Source: Hetaerina americana | Lineage: Eukaryota; Arthropoda; Insecta; Odonata; Calopterygidae | Assembly: GCA_022747635.1 (NCBI GenBank) | Contig: JAKTNV010000007.1 | Span: forward strand, 12,614,997-12,678,996 | Direction of reading: 5' to 3' | Length of the DNA: 64,000 nucleotides | The notes under the pieces: generated by a model | The model's input: the letters and a program-made list of their open reading frames with translations, nothing else | The model's database searches: none | Told to the model about the DNA's origin: nothing | Made by a program: the position numbers and the translations under genes | In this document: piece after piece, positions 10,690 to 22,999 of the stretch | Numbering within the stretch: the first letter of the stretch is position 1 | Layout of the letters: each line of letters begins with the position of its first letter

Positions 10690-13600
10690 CTGATTTATGG
10701 TTGTTTTTTAGGAGAGGCAAGTTCCATGTACAATTGTATAGGCTGTGTCCATCCATAACCTATCTTAGCCAAGAGAATAGCCATTATAATTTATATAATT
10801 ACCTATTCTTCATATGTATAGGCATAGCTTCTAATATGTTGTTGTTAAAGTCATTCTGTTCAAGTTGTGCCCAATTCATGAGGCTCTTCTGTTGCGAATC
10901 CTCGCCCTCTTTTTATGCTTCCCCGTTTTTCATTTCATTTTTCTCCGTTTCGTCTTCAGCATGCCAAGTTTGAAGCTTGTTGGCTTAATCGTAATTGTCG
11001 TACGTTTTATTATCAATTTTAAACCTAGTGCATTGTTTTGCATTCGCTGGGTCATTTCCAGTTACATTCATTTCCATTACATACCTTGATCCATTCCCAT
11101 TCGTCCAGGGGCAGAGGAGAATACTACCGAAAATAATATTACTCCAGTAAAGATGGTGTACCTCACTGAATTTTATAATCAGTGAGTGTGCCTCATTTTT
11201 GCATTCAAGTGGACGCAATGTGGATATTGGGAGAGTTGGCTTAATAGTTTTGTTCGATCCATAAATTGTCATATTTTTTATTTTTGAGTTCAAAAGCCCT
11301 TTCCTTTATCTCGTATATTTTACTGTTTTTCTTATGGAGTCTCTCATGAAGTTTCTCCTTTGGGGTTACATAAACATCTTCACGCTCTGAGATTTGGATT
11401 TCCAATCCTCCACGACTCGCATTAGATTATATGCAACCTCGTCACATCAGAGCGGAACGTCCCAAATCGACGTAACTTTCCGTAAATACTATCCTTTCTT
11501 TTTATTGTTGATTAATCTAGGAATGATGATCTCCGTAGAATCTAATTCTAATTTTCGCTCCAATGAAAACCAACAGTGAACACAATTTACGAAATCGGAT
11601 GGGAAATAAGACCTTGCAAACTTGAGGCGCGATACTGAGATGATTGTGGTCTGTTATTAAGTAAAATTGCAAATGTCAGGGTCAGCTGTGGGATGGGAAA
11701 CCGCGGGATTAGTTAGTTTAGCAGTCGTGACTACCTCGAAGGCACGGGCAGCCAAATCTCTCCCAATCCTCACCTCTTTCTTGCTGGGCCAATTCTATTA
11801 AATCCCCGAGTGCGTGACGTCATTTATGGACGTCGTCTTGTTGTAAATTCTGGAAGAAATGTAGCACGAGCTAGTTCTTTAGATGAGGTTGAGCCAGGTA
11901 GTTAGCCTTGAGTTACGTAACCAAGGAGTGATACGACAACTTGTCTGAATGTCCTCCGGTGGAGTTTATGCTAGTGGAAGAGTGGTGACGGTGGAATGTT
12001 GTGGTCCTTCTTGAGATGCGATCCGGTTTTGAACAGCTGGTTCCGTAATCTCTTCGGAAAATCTCCCTGCGACGGTTGGCGTATTCCGTGATTGGTGATA
12101 GTGGTATATTCCTCTGCATTAACTCATTAAATCTGATTTCGAAAGAGGGTCTCAGCTTATGGAGAGAGGCAGCGGCGCGAGTTTTAACTTCGCTCAACGT
12201 GATACTCGTAGCGAAACGTAAGAGGTAACCCTATTCTTTTGCCTCCTTTACTTTCTCCATGTGTGTGTAGAAGAAAGTTGTTGCCGAAAGTCCGGATTCT
12301 GGATCTCTTGCCCTGGACGTCTTCCGACCGTTTCACCAATGCTTTCTTTCAATGTCCTCTGATTCCTGCATGAATTGGATCCTGTTGATTTTTGACAGGA
12401 ATTCCGTGCTCAGGTTAACCGTTCAGATGTCTGCCCGAAGTCGAATGTTAACGTTTTCAATGAGATCACAAGTGGTATGGATCATGTGTGCCGGCGGGAG
12501 AAGTAAAGCCAGTGACCGCCACCATTTTCCAAGTTCATATCTATGTCAGATACGCCGTGGTATGTTTTAATCGCCTAGCTAATGGAACGTACGCAAGATG
12601 TACAAATAACACACAGGGAGGAAATGGCAATCGTTCTATACAAGACTGAATGGGTGATTTACCCCTGGGGTATTGTGGAAATTTGTTGGTGGGCGAAAAT
12701 TCACTATTTACTTTATTTTATGGTGATATTGCTGAGCAAAATGCCAAGTTGGATGTTACAATGCTGGTAATAGATTAATTGGTTTTAAGTATAGCACCGC
12801 AGGAAAAAAACGTGGGAAAGTATTATCGCATAACACAAATAGGTTACGGAGTAGTGCCAAAAAAGGTTCGCGAACTACAGTCTTAAATATATTCTGTGAG
12901 AAGCAGAGTAATGGATTTGGAAGGGTGGGGAAGCCCTCTTTATCTGTCCTTAAGTCCCTGTCCCAAATTTGAAAATACCGTAGTACGTAGGGGTGATTAA
13001 AATATGGCCAAAACAGTATCCACACAAGTGATATGCTATTACGTTGACTTTCTGAAGTTATATCGTTTTATTCTTCGACGATTTCTTATCTCATATTTAC
13101 CAGTCAAACTAATCGCTCAAGGAATATTTATATATGTGCATTCGAAATTTACTGTTTATGGGATTGTGTTGAGAAAAAAGGTATGCTTATAGAAATTATT
13201 AGGTTTTTCGAAAATAACGTTCTTCATAAATTTGAACATGTTTTCTTGAAACTTTTCAGTCTAAAAAAAATTAAATTCATCGTAATCCCTGAAAAAAATG
13301 ATGATAAATGAAGTGAGGAAATTGAGTGAAGAAACATGGCCGATTTCTTTTTCATCTCGTAAGTAATTGCATTTGTTCTTGTTTGTAAGTCGTAAACAGC
13401 TATGCAAAACATCCGAAGGATAAGATTTTTTTTTGGACAGAAACGGGATATCTTCTTTGATTGAAGGAAACATTTTCAACATTTATATCGTTGAATTGAT
13501 ATGAATTCTTTTGGGAGAAAAGTGAATCACTGATAATTCTTTAACTTTCTGGATATTGTTGAAGAAAGTTACAACTTGGGACCGTACAGCGATAATAATG

Positions 13601-14810
13601 AAACCGTTGGAGATATTGTTTTGCTAAGAGCAATTTCTACACATTTCGGAAACGACTGCCATTTTTAATTACGTTCGTTTTCAGGGTAATATAAAATGCT
13701 TACGCCAGTTAATGTAATCGTAGATGATTCGTTTTTTTGAGATTGATATAACACAAGAGTGGAGGAACTAAAGCCATGACCGAAATACATTTCATTTTCT
13801 GTTGAAATCGTTAATCTCTAGAAAGATTTTGTCTAAATTAAAAATTAGATTCTTCCTTTCACTTAAAACAGTTACGAATGTGGTTAAATACGCTAAACCA
13901 AGTAGTATTGTTTGATTCGAATGTTCCGCTATGTTCTGAGTAATGTTCCATCAGCTGATAATGTTCTAGGAGGTAAAACCAACGGTCTGCTTTTCATTGT
14001 ATGGGACCCGTGCTTTTGCGGAGATTTAAGTTTATTTCTCGCTTACAATATCCATCAAACTCGAGAGGCTGCTAGAAAGTCTAACCAATGAGTTGCATTA
14101 TAAAAATGAACCAGTCATTCTTTTCGTTTCCCTACAAGTCAGCCTCGTTCGTTGAAAAGATAATATGTACCTTGTGAAACTTTATATCTTTGTCGAGGAG
14201 GTAGCAATTAGACTGGAATCGGTCGACACCACAAGTACATGAATTCTTGATAAAAGTTCCTCTGAAAAGAGTGGTGGAAGTTCTCGGCATTAACATACGG
14301 CCATTTTTACAGTTATATATTTAAGGACTATGCATTTTTATTTCTGAATATTGTGGCCAGTGCATATCCATTAGTGTCTCGATTGGTTCATGAAATTGAA
14401 CGGTAGGGGATGAAAACAACTAAAATTATGTTTTTTTAATTTTTAAAAACCTAACTTCTTGACTTATAGTTCGTATAAAACTTCGAAATACAGTGATTTT
14501 GTTATGAAGTCGTCTCCATTTTATTTTGAATTTCTTTTTTATTAATGCGATTGCCATTTAAGCGTGAAATGCTGTGATTTCTTAACCGTTTCTCGGTAAT
14601 AGCTATCCAGGCCACGGGCCTCGAGGCTTATAAGCAATCCTAAAGCTGTAACTTGCCGAAAACTGTAACATCTAACTATCTGTTGATATGAACAATTCTT
14701 GGGGATATCATCTGTTCCCATGTAATATATTTTTTTGGATGAGTTTACGGCGCTTTATGACTTTCGTCGTCAGAGCAAATTAAAATCAACGAAGAGGGAA
14801 GGTCTATGCT
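10690..14810. other. AT-rich stretch without a recognised gene
   Basis: Many short ORFs (at most 102 codons) without domains. No tRNA, inverted repeats or microsatellites of note were seen. The DNA is strongly AT-rich from about 13000 to 14800. Confidence 0.5.
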
Positions 14811-15189
14811 GAGGGGATTAATCCTCTACTCGCCAATTGATTGCGGTCGCAGATTTGATTCTGCCTTTGGCTTAGATGTTGTTTGCGAATATTAATTGTG
14901 TATCAGTTTTTATTTATTAAATTTCGGAATAAATAATGGCATATGCCAAAGGGATTAAATATGGCCTTTAAGCGGGTAGAAGAATATAGTGGTGGGTTGT
15001 GTAAAACCAGTGCTAAGGCTGGTCATCTACAACGATTGCAGTTAATATTGCTGAAGCAGTAATATTTCGGTCAAAGCAGGTTTTTGGTGGGCCCGGAGAC
15101 AGCTCTGCTGCACTCTGGCCCGAATCTAACACGACTCAGAATACCGTTGCATCTATACATTTCAATGTGCCGTTTCTTAAACTTCCCAT

Positions 15190-15640
15190 ACTTTCGACTC
15201 CTCTTCATTCCGTCTAACGTGCCCAATCCTTTCCTCTCTTACTCAACATTCTCCCCTCTCTGAAGGTCTTCAACATTCCTTTGCCACTCAATATGCGCTG
15301 CGTCCACTTTTCCTGCCCACTTCAAAGTTCTCTCAACAAACTTTCTCGTTCCCCTAATATGCGTAGCACTTCCTCCTTTGTTTTCCTTTCGGCCCATTTC
15401 ATTTTTTTTTCAATTCTTCTCCACATCCACATCTCGAAAGTCTTATCTATACTGCTATACCTACAGTCATTCTTCGCCAAGTTTCAAATTCTTTCAAAAC
15501 TAACCTCCAGATTAAATATTTCTCTCATTTTGTTCTTCGCATCTTTACGAAGAACCTCGGAAGACCCCTTCCTGCATAAGGTTCTTTACCGAATGCAATT
15601 CTTCTTAGCCCATCAGAGATGAATTGTTTCACCTGGTCTA
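15190..15640 (-). pseudogene. LINE reverse transcriptase C-terminal remnant
   Basis: The best-preserved LINE piece in the window. Reading from 15640 leftward on the minus strand gives ITSDGLRRIAFGKE (start of the conserved segment after the YADD domain), then KEFETWRR. After a frame change comes TFEMWMWRRIEKKMKW with AERKTKEEVLRILGERESLL, and finally GKRG and RKRLGTLDGMKR-like fragments near 15200. The order of motifs is exactly that of the reverse transcriptase thumb and tail in arthropod non-LTR elements. Frameshifts and stops separate the blocks. The 113-codon plus-strand ORF at 15281-15622 is its antisense shadow. Confidence 0.8.
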
Positions 15641-15989
15641 GTTCATGTTCTTCGATTTTAATATTTAACTCAATCTAAAAGTTGATGGTAGACGTGATGG
15701 TCTCGTGGTGTCGCATATCGTATGGAATAAAAAGCTCTTAATAATCATTCATAATATTTAACCAAAGACATTTCATTAAAAATGTGTGGAGCATTTCGAA
15801 GTTCTTTTCATTTCATTATTCCAACTTGGCCTGCCTTATTTCTTGGGAATCTCATAACCTTCGTTCGCTTCTCGTTGATTCCAACTTGTAATACTGGTTC
15901 TGTTATACTCTCGGCAACGAATGCGATTAGGTTGGTGTGGAAATTGATTGTTATTAGTCTGAATCCTGAGCATTCGAGAGAACACGCAC

Positions 15990-16300
15990 TGCTGGGTGCG
16001 AATGTCAACTCTCCGTTTCGCGAGGGGTGAAAGAGGGTGGGCGAGTGCGTGGGCTCCGGGCTTCCGTCCCCTCCCCCCGGCCTCCCCGCCCCCCCGAGGC
16101 AGGGCGTCGTTTTGGCGCCGGGGGGAAACCCGATCCCCGTCCCGACTACTCCCACTGCTTTTCATACATCCTTCCGCGATGACCTCAGATCCTTCCAGTG
16201 CTGACCTGGGTCAACAATCTTTCCCCCGACACCCCGCCTGGCGCCCTCCCTCCAATCCCTTCACGTCAGCACTCGGAGAGCGCAGTCGTGGGGTATTCTT
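15990..16300. other. GC-rich island
   Basis: CpG-rich and C-rich DNA with open frames on both strands (for example 116 codons plus, 115 and 109 codons minus) and no domain. The overlapping frames reflect base composition, not coding. Confidence 0.45.
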
Positions 16301-16494
16301 GCTCTCCATGGCGGCTGGATATTACCCCGAGATTGTGATTAATTGACATTTGAAAAAAAAATTTTGCATCGCGTTGAAGCAAAGTAAATGTCGTTGGTGG
16401 GTAAGCGAATTCCTCGAGTCACAGCCCCCAAACCGATGAACTATGATGAAAGATTTATCGCTTGTAGATTGACATCTCATGCTGTCTGAAAAAT

Positions 16495-16560
16495 GTTGTT
16501 GGATAGCGAAACCGCCCTTAAATTGAGAGGCCCCGGGTTCGAATCTCGCCCCTGAGTAAT
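16495..16560 (+). repeat. tRNA-like SINE head
   Basis: A B-box-like GGGTTCGAATC at 16535-16545 is preceded about 30 bp upstream by an A-box-like TAGCGAAACCG. This is the internal RNA polymerase III promoter layout of tRNA-derived SINEs. No complete cloverleaf with a paired acceptor stem could be drawn, so it is a SINE or tRNA fossil and not a tRNA gene. Confidence 0.5.
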
Positions 16561-19190
16561 TGCCATTAAAGATATGGAAAGAAATTCCTTCGTTTGCGAA
16601 CGGCGGCGATTGTACAGTTACAAGGCACTGTTATCTATTTTTGTATGAAGAAACTACATAAGACGTACGAATGCGAAGTATATCCATGCGCTTGGTAGCA
16701 CAAGTTGTTTTCTTTGTGTCCCTCCCAAAGGGAAATCACTGCACGAAGAAAAGGAAAGGTAAATAATAAGATTTGAGGAATATTTACTTGCTTAACGAAG
16801 ATGCAATTTGCATAGAATGGCAGTTAACCTCTTTTCGTTTGGTCATTTGATTCCTCTGTAACTCTCCATCAGCATCATAGTTGACGGTTTTTGTTTCGCA
16901 ATTGTTTTTTACTGTCGGAATTGTCGTTAAAATAAAATGCATCAAACCGTAGTTAGAAACTTATTGCGTCAGTTCAAATTACTATTCACGTGCATACATC
17001 TTTCCTGTCTTAATGTTGACGACGACTTGGTCTTCTTAATAGAAATGTTTTTCATTTCCCTGCCCACTGGAACTTCCAACGAAGGAAAGTATTGAGGCCT
17101 TCTTTTGCTCTGAGTCGTTCTCCTTTAAGGTAATCGCCGAGGCCCGTTTCAGCCGCCAAACGGGGCTTCTTAAAGTAAGGGGGAGTTTCATATCTCAATC
17201 GACCCTGCGATCGATACGTAAACAGTGTCTTTCGTGAGAGGCTTGCTTTTCGTTCACATTATTTTCTCCCCATCGACGCACCTTACTTTACGCCTCGTCG
17301 TTTTGTGGGACATCAGGGAATGAAACTTCGAGACTTGAGGGAATCGATGCTCTCTCCTCTTTCTCTCGGCTTTCTTTCGCGCTCCGTTACTCGGATGTGA
17401 GCTCGTAATGAGGCTTTTCTGGTTATGATCGCGCTCAATGGTCGTTATTATCCCGGTTTATTGCAGTGCGTTTTATATTTCTCTCGCTCGACAGCACGCA
17501 ATGGCATCCCGTGGGAGGCAGTGCGGCAATTAAAGCATTTCCATCGCGGTAAGTCTTTCAGCGGCCACGTCCCAAAACCGTCCCGCTTGTCGAAGTGGAG
17601 GTCCGTGGTCGGGTTTTGGTTAGGTTTTGCCGATGAGAGTTTTGATTGCTGTCGTCTGCGTCTCCAATGTTCAACAGGTTCACAGCAGGAAAAGAGCAAA
17701 TGCAAAACTTGTATAGACAATGTATGAGAGTACTGTCCATTTCAAAAAATTAATGTTTAATAATTAATGATGTTCGTGCGTCCTGTATTGAATCCTGTCC
17801 AAATCATCCTTGGTGCATTTTTTGTTCTCTTGTTAACAATTTTCATATCCGCATAGCAAATACTTTAACCATTCCCCAAGCGTTTGACCAGTCCATGTTA
17901 ATGATTATCCAGTTTAACGCTTCCTTCTACATAATCACTCACAATCTTTACCCGTGTGGATATTGATAACAGTGCTAGTTGTATTGAGGTTCTTATCATA
18001 CGGTTAATGAAATCATCGTTTACGGATAAATGAATGGAATCTTTGTATAATTGAAGTGTGTTTCCAAAAAAAATGTGAAGATAATTTCTGTGGCAAAGTC
18101 AGGAATACTATTATTTTCTATGAAATTAATGATTTGAGGTTTAAACAGTGTTGATTCATTCGAGTAGACCCTGTAATGCATCGCCCGTAACTGTACTCGT
18201 TTTTCCTCGGTCAAACGTGTGAGTATTGAAAAGAGCTATTGCATTCAGCGCTTCACTAACCACGTGCCCCAGAACATGAAGCAGCCTTGAGTTAATATCG
18301 CAGCAACCGGGCAGATCTTGCGTGAGGTTGGACGGCTTGGAAAGGTGCAGATCAGCAGAGGATGACGTAAATCAGGTCTCACGTAAGTTCAAGCGACGAA
18401 GAAACATATCACGAAGTTCTTCGGTCTCACCATTAGATTGTACTGTTTCGTGCCTGTGCTTTCAAGCACTTCACCAGCATTCCTTGAACTCATGGCCGGA
18501 ATTAAAATTATTAGACGCTTTTAAAAAAAAAATATTGGTGGAATCGGGTAACCTCAAAATAGGGACTTAGTTTCGGACGCATTAGTTAGATTCCAATTGA
18601 CATTTGAGTAATACCATACGCGAGGTTCATAATGCATGCTTCCACGGAAAATCTTTTTGTTTTACCCCATTTGTCCAGCTCAAATTACTCAGTGAATCTC
18701 TGAACTTAGTTGAACAGAAAAAATATTCATCGATTGAATATGATCGAGCTTTTCACGAAAATGGCCCGTTGCTGTAAAAAATGAATATGGGTTGGTAATA
18801 TGCGATGGCAAGTGTAGTGTAGTAACTTATATTTTGGGAGAAACAAGTAGAGAGTGAATAATTTTTAAGATCTTCTCTGCCAAACGATATGAATAAAGCG
18901 TTCATAAGGTACTCTCAAGATTTCAGCAATCGAGATAACTTGAATATTCGACGATTTTCTGTCGGTCTTGTGACTCACGGGACTGTATGAAATGCACCTG
19001 CTGGCGGAAAAAAATTAGGAAATGGATAGAATGCTCTCGGATGAAACTCCAATACTTCAGCCTTCACTTCGTGTCGAAGTTGTTTTAAATATCGATAACA
19101 AAAATAATATGTGTTTATTGAAGCAGTGAAAAGTGTCTTATTCAACGGATGTTTCAAAATTTGTGAGTGTATGTATATGTGTTAAATTGG
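16561..19190. other. Stretch without a recognised gene
   Basis: Moderately AT-rich DNA. Two overlapping ORFs at 17425-17740 on opposite strands show no family motif. Nothing else could be supported before the mariner at 19191. Confidence 0.45.
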
Positions 19191-20435
19191 TACATCTGTT
19201 GTTGATATTCCCTTTAAATCTTAGTGTCATAACTTGACATTTGCAAAAGTTACGTAGCCAAGAGTACATCTATCTCTGTGTGTGTTGGCGATTTTTTACA
19301 ATTTCAGAAATGGATTTAAATTTGCAACAACGAACTTGTATTAAATTTTGCGTAAAAAACGGATTTAGTGGCGCACGGACGTTGGAAATGTTGGAAAAGT
19401 GTTTCGGCAACGATTCTCTAAAAAAAACGGTCGTTTACCAGTGGCACGAGCGGTTCAGAAGTGGTCGTGAGTCAATCGAAGATGATGAACGCAGTGGCAG
19501 ACCATCGACATCGAAAGTCGGTGAAAAAATTGATAAAGTAAAAGAAATGTTGGTCAATAACCGCAAATTAACCATCAGAGAAATAGCGGAGGACTTGAAC
19601 ATTGCCTATGGATCCGCCCAAGACATTGTGGTTAATGATTTGGGTTTCCGTCGTGTAGCAGCAAAGTTGGTGCCAAAAGACCTCAATCTCATGCAAAAAA
19701 GAGACCGTGTTGACGTCGCAAAAGACATGATTTGCGAGGCTGAATCCGATCCCACATTCATCAAAAGGATCATTACTGGAGACGAGACGTGGGTTTATGA
19801 GTAGGACACGCAATCCAGACATCAGGCAAGTGAATGGCGTTCACCAAATGAGCCGAGACCAAAAAAACCACGTCGTTTTCAGTCAAAAAAGAAGGCAATG
19901 CTGACGGTTTTCATGGATTACAACGGTGTAGTGCATCATGAATTTTTGCCAGAAGGCCAGACAGTAAACAAAGAGTATTATTTGGGCGTTATGAGACGTT
20001 TGCGTGAAGCAATTCGCCGAAAGAGACCAGAAATGTGGGCAGAAAACTCGTGGATTTTACACCATGATAACGCACCGTCGCACAGTGCTATCATTATTCG
20101 TAATTTTTTGACGAAAAATGCAACAAATACCATCCAACAGCCACCGAATTCACCTGATTTGGCTCCCTGTGACTTCTTTCTGTTCAATCGAGTTAAAAAA
20201 CCATTACGGGGAACGCGTTTTAGCAGCCGAGAGGAAGTAATGGAAAAATCGCAGGAAGCACTGATGGACATACCGAAAACCGAATATAAAAAATGTTTCG
20301 AGGATTGGATCAAGCGCTGGCATAAGTGTGTTGCAGTCGATGGGGATTACTTTGAAGGGGACAATATAGATTTAGATGAATAAACTTGTATTTTTAATTT
20401 TCTGAATAAATTCCGGGAAATTTTTGATCAAGGTA
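19191..20435 (+). mobile_element. Nearly intact mariner transposon
   Basis: A mariner transposase gene (19310-20383) lies between candidate ends. The right end, read inward, is CCTTGATCAAAAATTTCCCG next to TA at 20434-20435. The left end next to TA at 19191-19192 reads CATCTGTTGTTGATATTCCC, which shares only the spacing and the TTGAT and TTCCC parts. The length implied (about 1.24 kb) is normal for mariner. The transposase identity is certain; the exact boundaries, especially on the left, are tentative because the terminal repeats have diverged. Confidence 0.75.
19310..20383 (+). pseudogene. Mariner transposase (D,D34D) with one internal stop
   Basis: The enzyme family cuts and pastes mariner DNA at TA sites. 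The start ATG at 19310 gives MDLNLQQRTCIKFCVKNGFS; the frame then stays open through the helix-turn-helix N-terminal half (DDERSGRPSTSK, then a second HTH) and the catalytic domain to a stop at 20383, 357 codons in one frame. The only lesion visible is a TAG at 19802-19804, codon 165, right after TGDETWVYE. Catalytic aspartates are D158 (TGDETW), D253 (HHDNAPSH) and D288 (SPDLAPCDFFLF), with 34 residues between the last two, as expected for mariner. The C terminus WHKCVAVDGDYFEGD is typical. The position of the stop is one where relatives usually carry tyrosine, so a single point change probably caused it. That makes this a recently inactivated copy. Confidence 0.95.
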
Positions 20436-20437
20436 GT

Positions 20438-20515
20438 ATATATATCCATATACATATATATATATACATACATGCATATATATACATACATGTATATATT
20501 TACGTATAAGAATAT
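20438..20515. repeat. TA/CATA-rich microsatellite
   Basis: Imperfect repeats of TATA and TACA(T) directly follow the mariner right end. They may have offered the TA target used for insertion. Confidence 0.7.
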
Positions 20516-20939
20516 AAATGTCCAAAAAACTGAATATAGGGTCAGTCACACCCGCTTAGATAGCATATAATACTTAAAAGCACAAAATAAAGAGACAGTC
20601 ACAGTTTTGGTTTTTTAACATTTCGGTAGCAGAACCACCTTTCTCTGGGGAAGGAAGGAAACTCCTATATATCTGTTCGTAATTAGAGCGAGTAGTTAAT
20701 CTCTTTGAGGAGAGTAACAGCACTCGCTCGAGCTCAAAGAATAGGGGGAAAAAACGGGGCTGGGGGAGAAGTGAACAGAGCGATAACCGGCGGTTTCTTA
20801 AATATTAAGCGTAAGTATTTTTAGTCGCCTAAGTAGGAAAATAGGTTGCTGGAAAATGGCGAGTGTTTATTTTGGAGGTTCTGATTGCGTGATCGTGTCT
20901 CGGGAGTGCTCGTTTCCCAACGGACAGGGCACTAAGAAA

Positions 20940-21200
20940 TGAAGCCTCCGCTCTCGGTTTGATACTTAACCCTCGGGTAGCATGTTTGCTCCGTTTCGCT
21001 GGGGTCGCCATAGCGGCGGTATTAATCGGAAGTGCCGCCAGGGGGCGGGTGAGCCAAGTGCATGGCGTGCTGCGGAGAGGTGGGAGTGCCGGCAGGGGGG
21101 CGGGGGGAGCGGCGAGTACCCTGCGGCACGCGTCCGAAGATCACTGCACCCCCATGACCCGGTTCCACAATCCTCGTCTTTCCTCATTCATTCTCGAGCT
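20940..21200. other. GC/CpG-rich island
   Basis: A GC-rich patch within AT-rich DNA, with 79-81 codon overlapping open frames (plus and minus) that carry no domain. No TATA box or exon could be placed. Confidence 0.4.
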
Positions 21201-22064
21201 CTAGTTTTCAAGTTCTATTAAAACGGAATATATTCGAGCGTTGGAGCGTCCGCAGAAATGTTGAGAATGGGCTTTTAGATGTAAGGAAGGACGTCGCTAT
21301 TTTTATGGTCAACAGAATAATGTTTGGGATATCCACGGGGTCTTAACAAAAAAAATAGTTGTTTGTCTCGTGAGTTCATATTCATTCTTAATCACGGGAG
21401 TCCAAACCAGGTGTTTATTATTTGTATAGTTTTGTTTATAACTGCGGAACGTCACTCCAAGGAATAGTTCTATCATCACTAAATATTTAGCATAATAGGG
21501 AAGTTTTCATGAGAAGCGGTGTTAAAATTTGTCCTCTTACTCTAAAATGGTATAAAAACAATCCATTTCACGTCTTAAAGGGTTAAATATTTCAGTCGAT
21601 TCGTTCATGGTTTGAGTTTTCTTAAAAAAGCATCGTGGTCAGCACCGCGCAGCAGTGGCTTTCAAGTTGTTTTCATAATGTTTAGTGGATATGCCGCCAA
21701 ACCTAGGCAGTCAGTTCATCCGCTGCCTGTTCAATTTCCCACGTTTTAAATAGCCGCTCATATGTTTCCCGGCTTTCAAACTCTAACCGGGAAATATTGC
21801 ATATAAAGATGAGATGGAGATGTGCATTTGCCAATCTCCGTATTGGATACTGGTGAAGAAGTTCACTCAGGTGACTATTGAGGGGGTGAGAAAGCAAACC
21901 AACCTGAGGACGGGAGTCGGCCTCCCACCAGGCGCTTGCTCCCCTTTTTCGCTAGCCAACAAATTCAAATCAAATCCAACTATTGCGTATTTTAAGGCGC
22001 GATGTTGGTGGAATTGGAGCATAATGACCAAATAGCGGCTCTTTTCCCCCTGATAAAAATTGAG

Positions 22065-22110
22065 TTCCGTCCAGGTTTCGATATATTACATCATCCTTAG
22101 GTGCAGAATG
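22065..22110 (-). ncRNA. Degenerate hammerhead-like Penelope-type terminus
   Basis: On the minus strand, from 22100, the sequence reads CTAAGGA, U, then GATGT-AAT-ATATC, then GAAAC. This is the hammerhead layout (CUGANGA core, stem II, GAAA) with one core substitution (G5 to A). Stem II forms five pairs, one of them G-U, and there is one extra U before it. The stem III/cleavage part (ACCUGGAC) has decayed compared with ACCUAGGUC in the copy at 60140-60172. Such motifs lie at the termini of Penelope-like retroelements in many arthropods. No reverse transcriptase is visible beside it. The assignment rests on the pattern shared with the 60-kb copies. Confidence 0.4.
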
Positions 22111-22316
22111 AGCACAAGACCTCGTGACTTCTACTCCTATAGTTGTCCTGTACCAGATGATTTGTAGTGCATCAAAATATGGCCTGTATTACATTTATTA
22201 TCTAGTGGAGAAGTGGTATTATTTCGTCATGAAACGCTTTAAGGAGGGGGTTCCGTAAACTTTTAATTATTGCTAAAAAATAATCGAGATAGAAACTTGA
22301 TTATTATTTGTTATAC

Positions 22317-22981
22317 TTAAGACTTCTGTGCATAGTCACGATCCAGAGTTGTGCATTTCTCCATAGCGTTTCTTGACCTTTCGAAGGCCGTCGTTGTAGA
22401 TCCCATCCATTGCTCATCAGAGAATCATTGCTACATCTCTTGAATGAAATTTGCGTTGTCAAATCTCTGAGCTCGAAAATGTTTTTTTTAGTTCTGGGAT
22501 TAAGAAAAAGTTGCTGGGGTCGGGATAGGGAGAATAGGGCGGATGTGGCAAAATTTCGAAGCCTCATTACTTTGATTTCTGGTCGCAATTGCAGGTCGCG
22601 CCGTGTTTGCTCTTGAAATTGAGTCAGTAGTCGTGCTGACGCCTTTGGCATTTGCAGTTCTTCGTGAATAATTTTCCACATCGTATCTGAGATCAGTCTC
22701 ATTCATGATTTTTGGATGGTTATTCCTATGTCTCGTAGGATAGTGTCCTCCACTTCCTTATGCACTGTGGCAGTATCGTCCGTGAGTGATGGTTTTCCAC
22801 TTCTCGGATCGTCTGTGAGGGACATGTGTCCAGTTAGGAAATTCATTTTCCACCTCAAAACTGTGTCGTATGACGGCATTTAATTTACATTAACAGTCAT
22901 CATTTCATCGTCGATTTGCCGAGCACTTTAATCTTTCAAGTGAAGGAACTTAATCATACTGCGAGCCTCTATTTTCTCCAT
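22317..22981 (-). pseudogene. Mariner transposase remnant, internally deleted
   Basis: The minus-strand ATG at 22981 gives MEKIEARSMIKFFHLKD and a stop, then SARQIDDEMMTVNVN, another stop, and MPSYDTVLRWKMNF. It continues into LTDDPRSGKPSLTDDTATVH and, after a further stop, WKIIHEELQMPKASARLL, the second helix-turn-helix region. The middle of the protein, with the first catalytic aspartate (TGDE) and the HHDNAPSH block, is missing. Reading resumes as LPHPPYSPYPDPSNFFLIPE, where the third-aspartate motif has become SN. It ends AMEKCTTLDRDYAQKS with a stop at 22317-22319, equivalent to the normal WEKC...DGDYVEK terminus. Several stops and frameshifts make it a fossil. No terminal inverted repeats could be recognised. 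It lies about 200 bp to the right of the hammerhead-like motif. Confidence 0.85.
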
Positions 22982-22999
22982 CCTGCGAGTTACTTCAAT

